From Bradyrhizobium diazoefficiens (lineage in GTDB: Bacteria > Pseudomonadota > Alphaproteobacteria > Rhizobiales > Xanthobacteraceae), in assembly GCF_016599855.1 (NCBI RefSeq), contig NZ_CP067041.1, forward strand, positions 6,974,501-7,038,500: a stretch of 64,000 nt of DNA, read 5' to 3'. Below are positions 15,568 to 24,757 of this stretch, one piece after another; the first letter of the stretch is position 1; each line of letters starts with the position of its first letter. A program made the position numbers and the translations under genes. The notes beneath the pieces are model-generated. The model was given only the letters and a program-made list of their open reading frames with translations. It did no database searches and had not been told where the DNA came from.

Positions 15568-17787
15568 ATGGAAGCTCAGGTGACTGTTTCGTCCGCGTCT
15601 GCGCGCCCGTGGTCTCCGCCTCCCGATGCCAGTGACGTCGTCAAGGGCATCCACGCGATGCTGCATCCGCACAACATCGTGCTGGTGGGCGCGACCGACA
15701 AGCCGGGCAACTACGCCGAGCGTATCTGGAATAATTTGGTCAAATACGGCTTCGAGGGCGGGCTCTATCCGGTCAACGCCAAGCGCGAGACCATCTGGGG
15801 CGTGCCCTGCTACAAGGATTTTGCGAGCCTTCCCGAAAAGCCCGATCATGTCCTGGTGCTGGTGCCCGCGCGCTTTGCCGTGCAAGTGATCCGCGACGCC
15901 GCTGCCGCAGGCGCGCGGTCGGCCACCATCGTCACCTCGGGATTCAGCGAGTTGCAGGATGAGGAGAGCCAGAAGCTCGCTGCCGAGCTGCAACAAGCCG
16001 TGCGCGAGACCGGCCTCGCTGTCACGGGCCCGAACTGCCTCGGCAATCTGAGTGCCGGCGAGAAGCTCTTCACCAATATCGACGACCGCTTCGTCACCAT
16101 GGAGCAAGGTGCGGTGGCGATCGCCGGGCAATCCGGGGCCATCGTGATGGCGATCCGGCAGACGCTGGAAGATCGCGGCGTCGGTGTCGGCTACATGGTG
16201 ACAACAGGCAACGAGACCGGACTCGAGACGCCCGACCTGATGCGCTATTTCGCCGAGGATCCCAGCGTCGAGGTGATCGTGGTCTATCTCGAAGGCGTAC
16301 GTAACACCAAGGCGTTTCGCGACGCCTGCAAGGCCGCGCGTGCCGCGAGTAAGCCGGTGATCGCGCTTAAGCTCGGATCCTCGGAAGGCGGCCGCGCCGC
16401 CGCAATGGCTCACACCGGTGCGCTGGCCGGCTCGATCGAGACGTTCGACGCGATTGCAACGCGCGAGGGCGTGATCCGCGTGGGCGGGCTCGACGAGCTG
16501 ATCGAGACTACCGAATGCTTCGTCCACGCCGCCATGCCCAAGGGCGACCGGCTCGCGGCGGTGACGCTGTCCGGCGGCAAGCGCGGCATGCTGATCGATA
16601 CCTTCTATGCACAAGGCTTGAATTTCGCGCCGCTGAGCTCGCATGTCAGCAGCGAGCTGGGCAAGATGCTCGGCCCGGGCTCGATCGTCGGCAATCCGCT
16701 TGACGCCGGTTTTGCCGCGGTGGTCGACCCGTCCGTCTACATGAAATCCATCAAGCTGATGATCGACGACCCTGACGTCGACATTGTCATCATCGACGCC
16801 GAGTTTCCAAAAGCTCCGCACGAGTTGCGCGAGCGCAATCTGCGCATCGTCGATGAGATGGCGAGCCGGGCGTCGAAGCCCGTGATCTATATCAGCGCGA
16901 TGTCGATCGGCTTCACCGAGTTCACCAAGGGCTTGCGAAAATCGCTGCCGCATCTCGCGGTGATGCAGGGCATGGACCGCGCCGTGACCGCGATCAAATC
17001 GCTGCTCGCCTATGCCAGGCTGCGCAAGGAGGTGCCCGACATCGTCTCGAGCTCCAAGCCCGCCGCGCGCGCCGTGCTCGAGAAAGCGCTAAAATCGGCG
17101 AGCGGCGCCGCGCTCGACGAGGTCGCCTCGAAGAAGCTGCTGAAAGCCTATGGCATCCCGGTCTCAAAGGAAGGCATTGCGCAGACGGCGGCGGAGGCCG
17201 TAAAGATTGCCAAGCAGATCGGCTTTCCGGTCGTGGCCAAGGTCGTCAGCGCCGAGATCCTGCACAAATCCGACATCGGCGGCGTGGTGCTGAACCTCAA
17301 CAGCGCAGCCGAGGTGAAGAAGGCGTTTTCCGACGTCACCGCGCGGGTGAAGAAACTGAAGGGCAAGCCGAAGCTGGATGGCGTCCTGATCGCGCAGCAG
17401 GTCAAGGCCGATCTCGAGCTCGTGGTCGGCGCCTCGCTCGACGCCGAGATGGGACCGGTCGTGCTGTTCGGCACCGGCGGCGTCGATATCGAACTGGTGA
17501 AGGACGTCGCGCTTGCCGGCGCACCGCTGGACGAGGCCGAGGCGCGGCTGTTGATCGGCCGCACCAAGGCCGGCATCAAGATGCGCGGCTATCGCGGCAA
17601 GCCGGCGCTGCACGAGGCCTCCGCGGTCAAGGCCCTGGTCGGCCTGTCCAACCTGATCGCGGATGCCGGCGACCGGATCGCCTCGATCGACGTCAATCCC
17701 TTCCTGATCAATACCAAGACCGGCGTCGCGGTCGATGCCCTGATCGTGTTGAATAATGCCGCCGCCAAACGCGCGGCGGGACATTGA
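15568..17787 (+). CDS. ADP-forming acyl-CoA synthetase (acetate-CoA ligase type)
   Basis: A fused 739-residue NDP-forming acyl-CoA synthetase. It interconverts acid, CoA and ATP with acyl-CoA, ADP and phosphate through a phospho-histidine. Order: CoA-binding Rossmann domain (IVLVGATDKPGNYAERIW, residues about 35-130), succinyl-CoA-ligase-like domain with TGPNCLGN and the phosphorylatable His in MAHTGALAGS (near residue 284), a second flavodoxin-like ligase domain, and a C-terminal ATP-grasp domain (about 505-735: LLKAYGIPVSKE, KVVSAEILHKSDIGGV, DVNPFLI). GAAGGTAAGGG lies 15 bases upstream of ATG 15568. Substrate range cannot be read from sequence. It is separated from the MCE gene by only 43 bases. 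Confidence 0.9.
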   Translation: MEAQVTVSSASARPWSPPPDASDVVKGIHAMLHPHNIVLVGATDKPGNYAERIWNNLVKYGFEGGLYPVNAKRETIWGVPCYKDFASLPEKPDHVLVLVPARFAVQVIRDAAAAGARSATIVTSGFSELQDEESQKLAAELQQAVRETGLAVTGPNCLGNLSAGEKLFTNIDDRFVTMEQGAVAIAGQSGAIVMAIRQTLEDRGVGVGYMVTTGNETGLETPDLMRYFAEDPSVEVIVVYLEGVRNTKAFRDACKAARAASKPVIALKLGSSEGGRAAAMAHTGALAGSIETFDAIATREGVIRVGGLDELIETTECFVHAAMPKGDRLAAVTLSGGKRGMLIDTFYAQGLNFAPLSSHVSSELGKMLGPGSIVGNPLDAGFAAVVDPSVYMKSIKLMIDDPDVDIVIIDAEFPKAPHELRERNLRIVDEMASRASKPVIYISAMSIGFTEFTKGLRKSLPHLAVMQGMDRAVTAIKSLLAYARLRKEVPDIVSSSKPAARAVLEKALKSASGAALDEVASKKLLKAYGIPVSKEGIAQTAAEAVKIAKQIGFPVVAKVVSAEILHKSDIGGVVLNLNSAAEVKKAFSDVTARVKKLKGKPKLDGVLIAQQVKADLELVVGASLDAEMGPVVLFGTGGVDIELVKDVALAGAPLDEAEARLLIGRTKAGIKMRGYRGKPALHEASAVKALVGLSNLIADAGDRIASIDVNPFLINTKTGVAVDALIVLNNAAAKRAAGH

Positions 17788-17830
17788 GGCCTTCTTTCAA
17801 CTTCCCTGCTTTGGCGGTAGACTTAGCCCC

Positions 17831-18661
17831 ATGGCACGCGCGAGCAATCTGGTGATCGGAGCGACGACGCTGACGGTGATCGCCGTGACGTTCGGCGGGC
17901 TGCTCGGCGTGCAGAAGTGGCGCACCATCCAGAGCCGCAGCCAGCTGCGCGTCGTGTTCGAAGGCGGCTCGGCCAGCGGTCTGCGCCGCGGCGGCCCGGT
18001 CAATTTCGACGGTGTGCCCGCCGGCCAGATCCTGTCGATCAAGCTGGATAATCCGCGCAAGGTCGTAGCGCTGGTATCGCTCGACAACACCGCGCCGATC
18101 CGCAAGGACACGGTTGCCGGCATCGAGTTTCAGGGCCTCACCGGTGTTGCTGCGGTCTCGCTGATCGGCGGCGCCCCGTCCGCGCCGCCAGTGCCGTTGG
18201 ATTCGGACGGCATCCCCGTGCTCACCGCCGATCTCAGCGACGCCGAATCCATCGTCGATACGCTGCACAGCGTCGATCGCACCATCGTCAGCAACGCGCC
18301 GGCGATCAAGGACGGCCTGCGCACGTTCGAAGCCTACACGGCCGATCTCAGAGGCAAGGGTGACGAGATCGACGCGGTGATGCTCAAGGTCGATAATGCG
18401 TTCGCGGGCTTCGACAAAGCGGTCACCAAGATCGAGGGCGTGGTGCCCGGCTTCGTCGACGGCAAGGCCGACGAGCTGTTCGAACAAGTTAAGGGATTGC
18501 ACGATCTCGCCGACACCATGAAGAAGAAATCGGCAAGCTTCCTCGAGGACACCCGCCGCTCGCTGCTCGATGTCAGCGAAGCCGCCAACAAGATGAGCGG
18601 AACGCCGGCTCCCGCCGCCGCTCAGCGCCCGCCGCGCAAGCCGGCGCAGCAGAAGCGGTAG
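17831..18661 (+). CDS. MlaD/MCE-domain protein
   Basis: A 276-residue inner-membrane-anchored periplasmic protein. One transmembrane segment (about residues 8-26) is followed by an MCE domain (about 38-115: LRVVFEGGSASGLRRGGPVNFDGVPAG and IEFQGLTGVAAVSLIGG), then a long helical region with heptad character and a basic Pro/Ala tail. MCE proteins form hexameric rings that move lipids between membranes. The permease (MlaE) and ATPase (MlaF) are not next to it, so it either works with a distant Mla system or is an orphan. ATG 17831 is used since the open frame before it has no family similarity. Confidence 0.88.
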   Translation: MARASNLVIGATTLTVIAVTFGGLLGVQKWRTIQSRSQLRVVFEGGSASGLRRGGPVNFDGVPAGQILSIKLDNPRKVVALVSLDNTAPIRKDTVAGIEFQGLTGVAAVSLIGGAPSAPPVPLDSDGIPVLTADLSDAESIVDTLHSVDRTIVSNAPAIKDGLRTFEAYTADLRGKGDEIDAVMLKVDNAFAGFDKAVTKIEGVVPGFVDGKADELFEQVKGLHDLADTMKKKSASFLEDTRRSLLDVSEAANKMSGTPAPAAAQRPPRKPAQQKR

Positions 18662-18712
18662 AGCCTGCCAAGTGTAGCGCACGGCACCCTTGGGGCTGTC
18701 GCGCTGAAAGCC

Positions 18713-20215
18713 TCACCCATACACAAATGCTGCGTCATCCAGATCCGTTTTCGGGATCTCGTCCTTCTCGGTCCAGTAATCCTGGCTGTGCTGCCATTCC
18801 GGCTTGTCGCCGCGCTTGGGCAGCAGGTCCATGCTGCGCATGATGTAGCCGGGGTTGAAGTTTTCCGGATCGATCCAGGGCAGGATCGGCATGTTGTGGT
18901 CCTCGGGCCGTAAGCTGACCTCGACTTTCTTGGCACCCTTCGCCTTCATATGACCGAGCAGACGGCAGACAAAGTCCGCAACGAGATCGACGCGCAAGGT
19001 CCAGCTGGCGCGGAAATAACCGAACACCCAGACCAGGTTCGGCACGCCCGTGAACATCATGCCGCGATAGGTGACGGTGTCGCCGAAGGCGAGCGGCTTG
19101 CCGTCGATCTCGAACGCGATGTCGCCGAGCGCCGCAAGATTGAAGCCGGTCGCGGTGACGATGACGTCGGCGTCCAGCAGCTTGCCGGATTTGAGCTGGA
19201 TCCCGTTCTCAACGAAGCATTCGATCTCATCGGTGACGACCGACGCCTTGCCGCTCGCGATCTCCTTGAACAGATCGGCATCGGGCACGAAAGCGATGCG
19301 CTGCCGCCACGGCCGATAGCTCGGCGTGAAATGCGTCTCCACGTCGTAGTCCGGACCGAGCACTGTGCTGATCTGGCCAATCAGCTCCTTTTTCACCTGG
19401 TCCGGCTTGGACAGGCAGAGCTTTGTGAACGCATCCTGCTCGAACAGGATTTTGCGCCGGACGATCTCGTGGATCCAGGCCTCGTCGACCTCGAGTCGAC
19501 GCAGTTCCTCCGCAATCTCGATGGCGTTGCGACCGAGCCGGAAATAGGTCGGCGAGCGCTGCAGCATCGTCACATGCGCGCATTTGTCCGCGATGTTCGG
19601 CACTAGCGTCGCCGCGGTCGCGCCAGAGCCGATCACGACCACCTTCTTGTTCGCGAGATTGATATCATCCGGCCAGGTCTGCGGATGGACGATGCGGCCC
19701 TTGAAGCGGTCCATGCCCTTCCATTGCGGCGTGTAGCCTTCCGAATGGCGGTAGTAGCCCTGGCACATCCAGAGGAAGTTGGCGGTGAACGTCTTTGCCT
19801 CACCGGTGTCTGTCGTCACCGCCTCGATCGTCCAGAGGTTCTGCTCGCTCGACCAGCTCGCGGAATTGATCTTGTGCTTGTAGCGGATATGGCGGGCGAT
19901 ATCGTTGTCCTCGATCACCTCGTTCATGTAGGCGAGGATTTCCTCGGCGGTTGCGATCGGCGGGCCAACCCAAGGCTTGAAGCTGTAGCCGAACGTATGG
20001 AGATCGCTGTCCGAGCGGATGCCGGGATAGCGATGCGTGCTCCAGGTGCCGCCGAACGTCGCCTGCGTCTCCAAGATGACGTAGCTCGTGCCGGGAAGCT
20101 GCTTTTCGATGTGATAGGCGCTGCCGATGCCGGAGATGCCGGCGCCGACGATCAGCACGTCGAAATGTTCTGAGGCCTGCTTGGCGGCGGCGTGACTGCG
20201 AACAGCGACATTCAT
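18713..20215 (-). CDS. Flavin-dependent Baeyer-Villiger-type monooxygenase
   Basis: A 500-residue class B flavoprotein monooxygenase using FAD, NADPH and O2. It has two Rossmann motifs, GAGISG (24-29) for FAD and GSGATA (196-201) for NADPH, the FGGTWSTHRYPGIRSDS segment (54-70), and a complete Baeyer-Villiger fingerprint FxGxxxHxxxW as FKGRIVHPQTW (171-181) followed by P. ATGFN near residue 355 is the usual late motif. Likely substrates are ketones or sulfides; the particular one cannot be told. It converges with the MCE gene and is transcribed after the secreted protease gene, 122 bases away. Confidence 0.92.
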   Translation of the reverse strand: MNVAVRSHAAAKQASEHFDVLIVGAGISGIGSAYHIEKQLPGTSYVILETQATFGGTWSTHRYPGIRSDSDLHTFGYSFKPWVGPPIATAEEILAYMNEVIEDNDIARHIRYKHKINSASWSSEQNLWTIEAVTTDTGEAKTFTANFLWMCQGYYRHSEGYTPQWKGMDRFKGRIVHPQTWPDDINLANKKVVVIGSGATAATLVPNIADKCAHVTMLQRSPTYFRLGRNAIEIAEELRRLEVDEAWIHEIVRRKILFEQDAFTKLCLSKPDQVKKELIGQISTVLGPDYDVETHFTPSYRPWRQRIAFVPDADLFKEIASGKASVVTDEIECFVENGIQLKSGKLLDADVIVTATGFNLAALGDIAFEIDGKPLAFGDTVTYRGMMFTGVPNLVWVFGYFRASWTLRVDLVADFVCRLLGHMKAKGAKKVEVSLRPEDHNMPILPWIDPENFNPGYIMRSMDLLPKRGDKPEWQHSQDYWTEKDEIPKTDLDDAAFVYG

Positions 20216-20337
20216 TGTTGCTTCTATGCCTTGTCTTGTTCAGGCCGCCTTTGATTGGCGACGCGTTTCCTCCGCGACGGGCAGAGTTGCCAACCGCGCT
20301 TCCATTGCAAAATGACATAAATCAAGCCGCGATCAAA

Positions 20338-21096
20338 CTACAACGCAGCGCCCCAGCTCCGCGCGGTCTGCAAGATCCAGTCGCGATAGAGCGTCAGCGG
20401 CGTGACCCCCGTCAATCCACCGCAGCCAGCCGCACCATTCGGTCCCGTCGACCAGCTGATGACGCCGACGAGTACGGCACCGTTCGGCTTGTCCTCGAAC
20501 ACCGGACCGCCGGAATCGCCGGTGCAGGCGCCGATTCCGTCGCGAACACCGTTAGTTACGGGATCGACCAGACGGATCTGGAAGGTGCCGGGCTGGCCGG
20601 TCGCAACGAGACCAGCAACCTTTGTCGTGCCGCCACTCTTGCCATCGCCGCGCACGGTGACACCGATACCGGCGATGGTGAAACGGCCGCCGACCTGGAT
20701 TGGAATATTCGGCGCGCCGACCGGCACCGTCGATTTTCCCTTGAGTGGAATTTCCAGTTGCAGCAATGCCACGTCGGCAGTGGCGCGATGCGCCTGCATC
20801 GCCTGCATGTTGAAGCCTGGATGGGTCGCCACGGTGCGGACGTTCAGCAGTTGCGGCTGACCGTCAGCGCCGCGATCGACGATCTTGTAGTCGGCGCCGG
20901 GCTGTACGCAGTGGGCGACTGTCAGCACGACCTTCGGGGCGATCAAGCTGCCGGTACAGAAATTACCTCGCGAGCCGACGATGGTGACGACCGCGCGCGC
21001 GACGCCCTCCGTCTGCGGCGTGCCGCCGCCGACGATGGCATAGGCGGGCGTGGCAAGCAGCGGGGCGGACAAGATGAGAGTTGCAAGCTTCTTCAT
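20338..21096 (-). CDS. Secreted chymotrypsin-fold serine protease
   Basis: A 252-residue S1-family protease. The signal peptide MKKLATLILSAPLLATPAYA is followed at once by IVGG (residues 21-24), the mature N-terminus that activates this fold. Catalytic His62 (LTVAHC), Asp108 (TADVALLQL) and Ser195 (TGDSGGP) are present, with disulfide cysteines flanking His62. The residue six before the active Ser is Gly rather than Asp, so true trypsin specificity for Arg/Lys is unlikely. ATG 21096 is chosen because it begins the signal peptide; the longer open frame upstream is Arg/Ser-rich without similarity. Divergent from the HAD gene. Confidence 0.92.
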   Translation of the reverse strand: MKKLATLILSAPLLATPAYAIVGGGTPQTEGVARAVVTIVGSRGNFCTGSLIAPKVVLTVAHCVQPGADYKIVDRGADGQPQLLNVRTVATHPGFNMQAMQAHRATADVALLQLEIPLKGKSTVPVGAPNIPIQVGGRFTIAGIGVTVRGDGKSGGTTKVAGLVATGQPGTFQIRLVDPVTNGVRDGIGACTGDSGGPVFEDKPNGAVLVGVISWSTGPNGAAGCGGLTGVTPLTLYRDWILQTARSWGAAL

Positions 21097-21206
21097 GGGA
21101 ACAGACTCTGGCGTCGACAGCGAGGACGATGGGCGATTGCGTCGGACTAGTCCTTGCCGATAGCGCATGCTAGCCCTCCTGGAAAGCAATTGACGAGGGC
21201 CGGACA

Positions 21207-21842
21207 TTGGCGATCGAGGCTGTGGTCTTTGATTTTGGCGGCGTGTTGACGAATTCGCCGTTCGAGGCATTCGCGCGATTCGAGACGGAGCGCGGCCTGC
21301 CCGTCGACATCATCCGGCGCACCAACGCCGCCAATCATCTGGAAAACGCCTGGGCCAGGTTCGAACGGGCCGAGGTCGACATTGAGACATTCGACAAGCT
21401 GTTCGCCGCCGAGTCGCTTGCTCTTGGCGCTGAAGTGCGCGGCCGGGAGGTGCTGCCTCTGCTTCAAGGCGATCTACGGCCGGAAATGGTCGAGGCCCTA
21501 AAGCGCATCAAGGCGCAATTCAAAACCGGCTGCATCACCAACAATCTGCCCGCCAACGCCATCGGCAGCATGACCGGGCGCTCACTCTATATCGCGGAGG
21601 TCATGGTGCTGTTCGACCACGTCATCGAATCCGCCAAGATCGGCCTGCGCAAGCCCGATCCGCGCATTTACCAGCTGATGGTCGAGACGCTGAAAGTCGA
21701 TCCGAGGAACTGCGTTTATCTCGACGATCTCGGCGTCAATCTGAAGCCGGCGCGCGAGATGGGCATGACCACGATCAAGGTCACCAGCGGCGCCCAGGCG
21801 ATCGCCGAGCTCGAGGCGGTGACGGGGATGAAGCTCTCCTAG
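21207..21842 (+). CDS. HAD-superfamily hydrolase (EPHX2/ACAD10 N-domain-like)
   Basis: A 211-residue haloacid-dehalogenase-type hydrolase. Motif I is DFGGVLTN with a Gly in place of the second Asp common in phosphatases; motif II is ITNN, the conserved Lys lies in KIGLRKPDPRIY, and motif IV is YLDDLGVNLKPA. The pattern resembles the phosphatase-like N-domain of epoxide hydrolase 2 and ACAD10. The start is TTG 21207, with GAGGG upstream; no ATG is available before the motif I strand. It ends six bases before the stop of the opposing mtnA gene. Substrate is unknown. Confidence 0.85.
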   Translation: MAIEAVVFDFGGVLTNSPFEAFARFETERGLPVDIIRRTNAANHLENAWARFERAEVDIETFDKLFAAESLALGAEVRGREVLPLLQGDLRPEMVEALKRIKAQFKTGCITNNLPANAIGSMTGRSLYIAEVMVLFDHVIESAKIGLRKPDPRIYQLMVETLKVDPRNCVYLDDLGVNLKPAREMGMTTIKVTSGAQAIAELEAVTGMKLS

Positions 21843-21848
21843 CCCAAC

Positions 21849-22958
21849 CTATTCCGCCGCCGCAGCGATCCGCTCGGGAAATGCAGCGGCGAGCGCAGCG
21901 CGGTCGGGCTTCAGCACACCGCGCTCGGTGATGAGGCCGGTAACGAGGCGCGCCGGCGTGACGTCGAAGGCGTAGTTCGCGACCGGCGAGCCATCCGGCA
22001 CGATCCGCACCGTCTCCAGTCTTCCATCGGCTGTCCGGCCAGTCATGTCGGTAACCTCTGTGCCGCTGCGCTGCTCGATCGGAATGTCGCGAATGCCGTC
22101 ATCGACCGCGAAATCGATCGTCGGCGACGGTAGCGCGACATAGAACGGCACGCCGTTGTCATGCGCGGCCAGCGCTTTCAAATATGTCCCGATCTTGTTG
22201 CAGACGTCGCCATTGGCGGCGACGCGATCGGTGCCGACGATGGCAAGATCGACCATGCCGTGCTGCATCAGGTGCCCGCCGGTGTTGTCAGGGATCACCG
22301 TGTGCGGCACGCCGTGATGGCCGAGCTCCCAGGCGGTGAGCGAAGCGCCCTGATTGCGCGGGCGGGTCTCGTCGACCCACACATGGATCTTGATGCCGCG
22401 CTCATGCGCGAGATAGATCGGTGCGGTCGCGGTGCCCCAATCGACGGTGGCGAGCCAGCCGGCGTTGCAATGGGTCAGCACGTTGACCGTCTCGCCCGGC
22501 TTCTTCTTCGCCACGATCGCCTCGATCAGCGCAAGGCCATTGGCCGCAATGCCGCGGTTGATCTCGATGTCCTGCTCGACGATCTCGTCGGCACGCGCGT
22601 AAGCCGCTTCGGCGCGTTCCAGCGGATCGATCGGCGCAAGTGTCGCGCGCATCTCGTCCAGCGCCCATTTCAGATTGATCGCAGTCGGTCGCGCCACGAC
22701 CAGCGTCTCGTAGGCGCGCTTCAGGCCGGCATCGGAGGCATCCTCGCGCATGGCGAGCGCCATACCGTAGGCCGCGGTGGCGCCGATCAGCGGCGCGCCA
22801 CGCACCAGCATGTCGCGGATCGCCACCGCCGCGTCTTCGCATGTGGTCAGGCGCGCGACGATGAACTCATACGGCAACCTGCGCTGGTCGATCGCGCCGA
22901 CCGACCAGCCGTCGCGTTCGCGCCAGATGCTACGGAAATGCTTGCCGTCGACCTTCAT
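21849..22958 (-). CDS. mtnA: S-methyl-5-thioribose-1-phosphate isomerase
   Basis: Methionine-salvage enzyme (369 residues) that converts methylthioribose-1-phosphate to the ribulose form in the cytoplasm. It shows the eIF2B-like fold motifs [16 protein letters not shown], the catalytic Cys region [27 protein letters not shown] and the catalytic Asp region [17 protein letters not shown]. It follows mtnP by 18 bases on the same strand, so the two consecutive salvage steps are almost certainly co-transcribed. Length matches the family. Confidence 0.97.
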   Translation of the reverse strand: MKVDGKHFRSIWRERDGWSVGAIDQRRLPYEFIVARLTTCEDAAVAIRDMLVRGAPLIGATAAYGMALAMREDASDAGLKRAYETLVVARPTAINLKWALDEMRATLAPIDPLERAEAAYARADEIVEQDIEINRGIAANGLALIEAIVAKKKPGETVNVLTHCNAGWLATVDWGTATAPIYLAHERGIKIHVWVDETRPRNQGASLTAWELGHHGVPHTVIPDNTGGHLMQHGMVDLAIVGTDRVAANGDVCNKIGTYLKALAAHDNGVPFYVALPSPTIDFAVDDGIRDIPIEQRSGTEVTDMTGRTADGRLETVRIVPDGSPVANYAFDVTPARLVTGLITERGVLKPDRAALAAAFPERIAAAAE

Positions 22959-22976
22959 GGCATTCTGCCTTTCGTC

Positions 22977-23852
<876 letters not shown>

Positions 23853-23975
23853 ATGTGCTTCACCCCGTTCGCCACCTGCGACAGGGTTAACCTATGCCAG
23901 TTTTGCGGCGGCTTTGGAACGGGGGTGGGAGGGGGCGCGCTGTGAGAGGCGCGAGGCGCCTGCCTCACTCTCACT

Positions 23976-24102
23976 GTCGTCCTGGCGAAAGCCAGGACCC
24001 ATACCGCGGAATCTATCGCGAGCGGATCGTAGCAGTACCGGACGACCGATCTTCGTCAAACTACTCCCTGGGGTAACGGGTCCTGGCTTACGCCAGGACG
24101 AC
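23976..24102. repeat. Intergenic palindromic repeat, family A, variant copy 2
   Basis: Arms GTCGTCCTGGCGAAAGCCAG (from 23976) and CTGGCTTACGCCAGGACGAC (to 24102) are inverted. Compared with other family A copies, CCCGG is changed to CCTGG on both arms, so pairing is kept by compensating change. Lies between mtnP and the carrier-protein gene. Confidence 0.75.
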
Positions 24103-24125
24103 CCGGGAAACAGTTATACCGGGAA

Positions 24126-24398
24126 CTAAGCCGCGGTCGCCAGTTGCAGCTGGGTCGCGACCATCCGTTCCAGCGTCTCGACGGACTGGAAATTCTCCGG
24201 CGTGATCTCGGACTGCGGAATGGTGAAGTCGAACTCGGCTTCGACGCTCAGCATCAGATTGACCATGTCCATCGAGGTCAGGCCGACATCGACGAGCCTG
24301 GTCTGCGGCGTGACATCCGCGGTGAGCGAGTTCTGCTCGAGGATGCCCTTCACCAGCTTGATGATGCGGTTGCGCAATTCGGTATCGAAGGCCTGCAT
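24126..24398 (-). CDS. Acyl/aminoacyl carrier protein
   Basis: A 90-residue four-helix carrier protein. The phosphopantetheine attachment serine is Ser42 in LVDVGLTSMDMVNLML, where TSM replaces the common DSL. An acidic helix II (VNLMLSVEAEFDF) fits a carrier protein. ATG 24398 is chosen since the extra N-terminal residues of the longer frame do not belong to the fold. It lies divergent from the dehydrogenase-like gene and the amino acid:carrier protein ligase gene. Ligases of that family load an amino acid on the phosphopantetheine arm of a carrier protein encoded nearby, so this is the expected partner rather than the fatty acid synthesis ACP. Confidence 0.9.
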   Translation of the reverse strand: MQAFDTELRNRIIKLVKGILEQNSLTADVTPQTRLVDVGLTSMDMVNLMLSVEAEFDFTIPQSEITPENFQSVETLERMVATQLQLATAA

Positions 24399-24757
24399 CG
24401 GCGAATTCCCATCTGTCCATAAAAGGTCGGGCCGGTCGCCCGGTACGATGGGCACGACGGGCCGATCCCGCAATGGCCGCCACCATTACTTCGCGTTTCT
24501 TAGTAAACGATGACTCAGATTGTCTGGAATCCGAGCTTCTTCCAGAACCCTAACGCGATCGCGGAAATCCCGGTGATGCAAACAACCGGACCTTAACTGT
24601 TCATTCGGAATTCGGCTTTGTTTACCCTCTATTTCATCGACGAATTTGAATTAAATCCGTAGCCTCGTCTCACAAGCAAAGATGGCCGGAGGATTGCTTT
24701 AAGCGGCATCGCGAATGATGCCGGCGATCCTGAACGGCAAACCGGAGGCGGACGAGT
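24399..24757. promoter_or_regulatory. Divergent promoter region of the carrier-protein/ligase cluster
   Basis: A 359-base gap without a gene. The central part (about 24590-24660) is clearly more AT-rich than the surroundings, as expected for promoters. An inverted repeat with 7-bp arms, CGGCATC (24704-24710) and GATGCCG (24717-24723), lies in the leader of the rightward operon. GGAGGCGG before ATG 24758 is the ribosome binding site. No known regulator box was recognised. Confidence 0.5.

Noticed and set aside
15538..16953. 471-codon open frame on the minus strand
   Set aside because: Shadow of the ADP-forming acyl-CoA synthetase gene.
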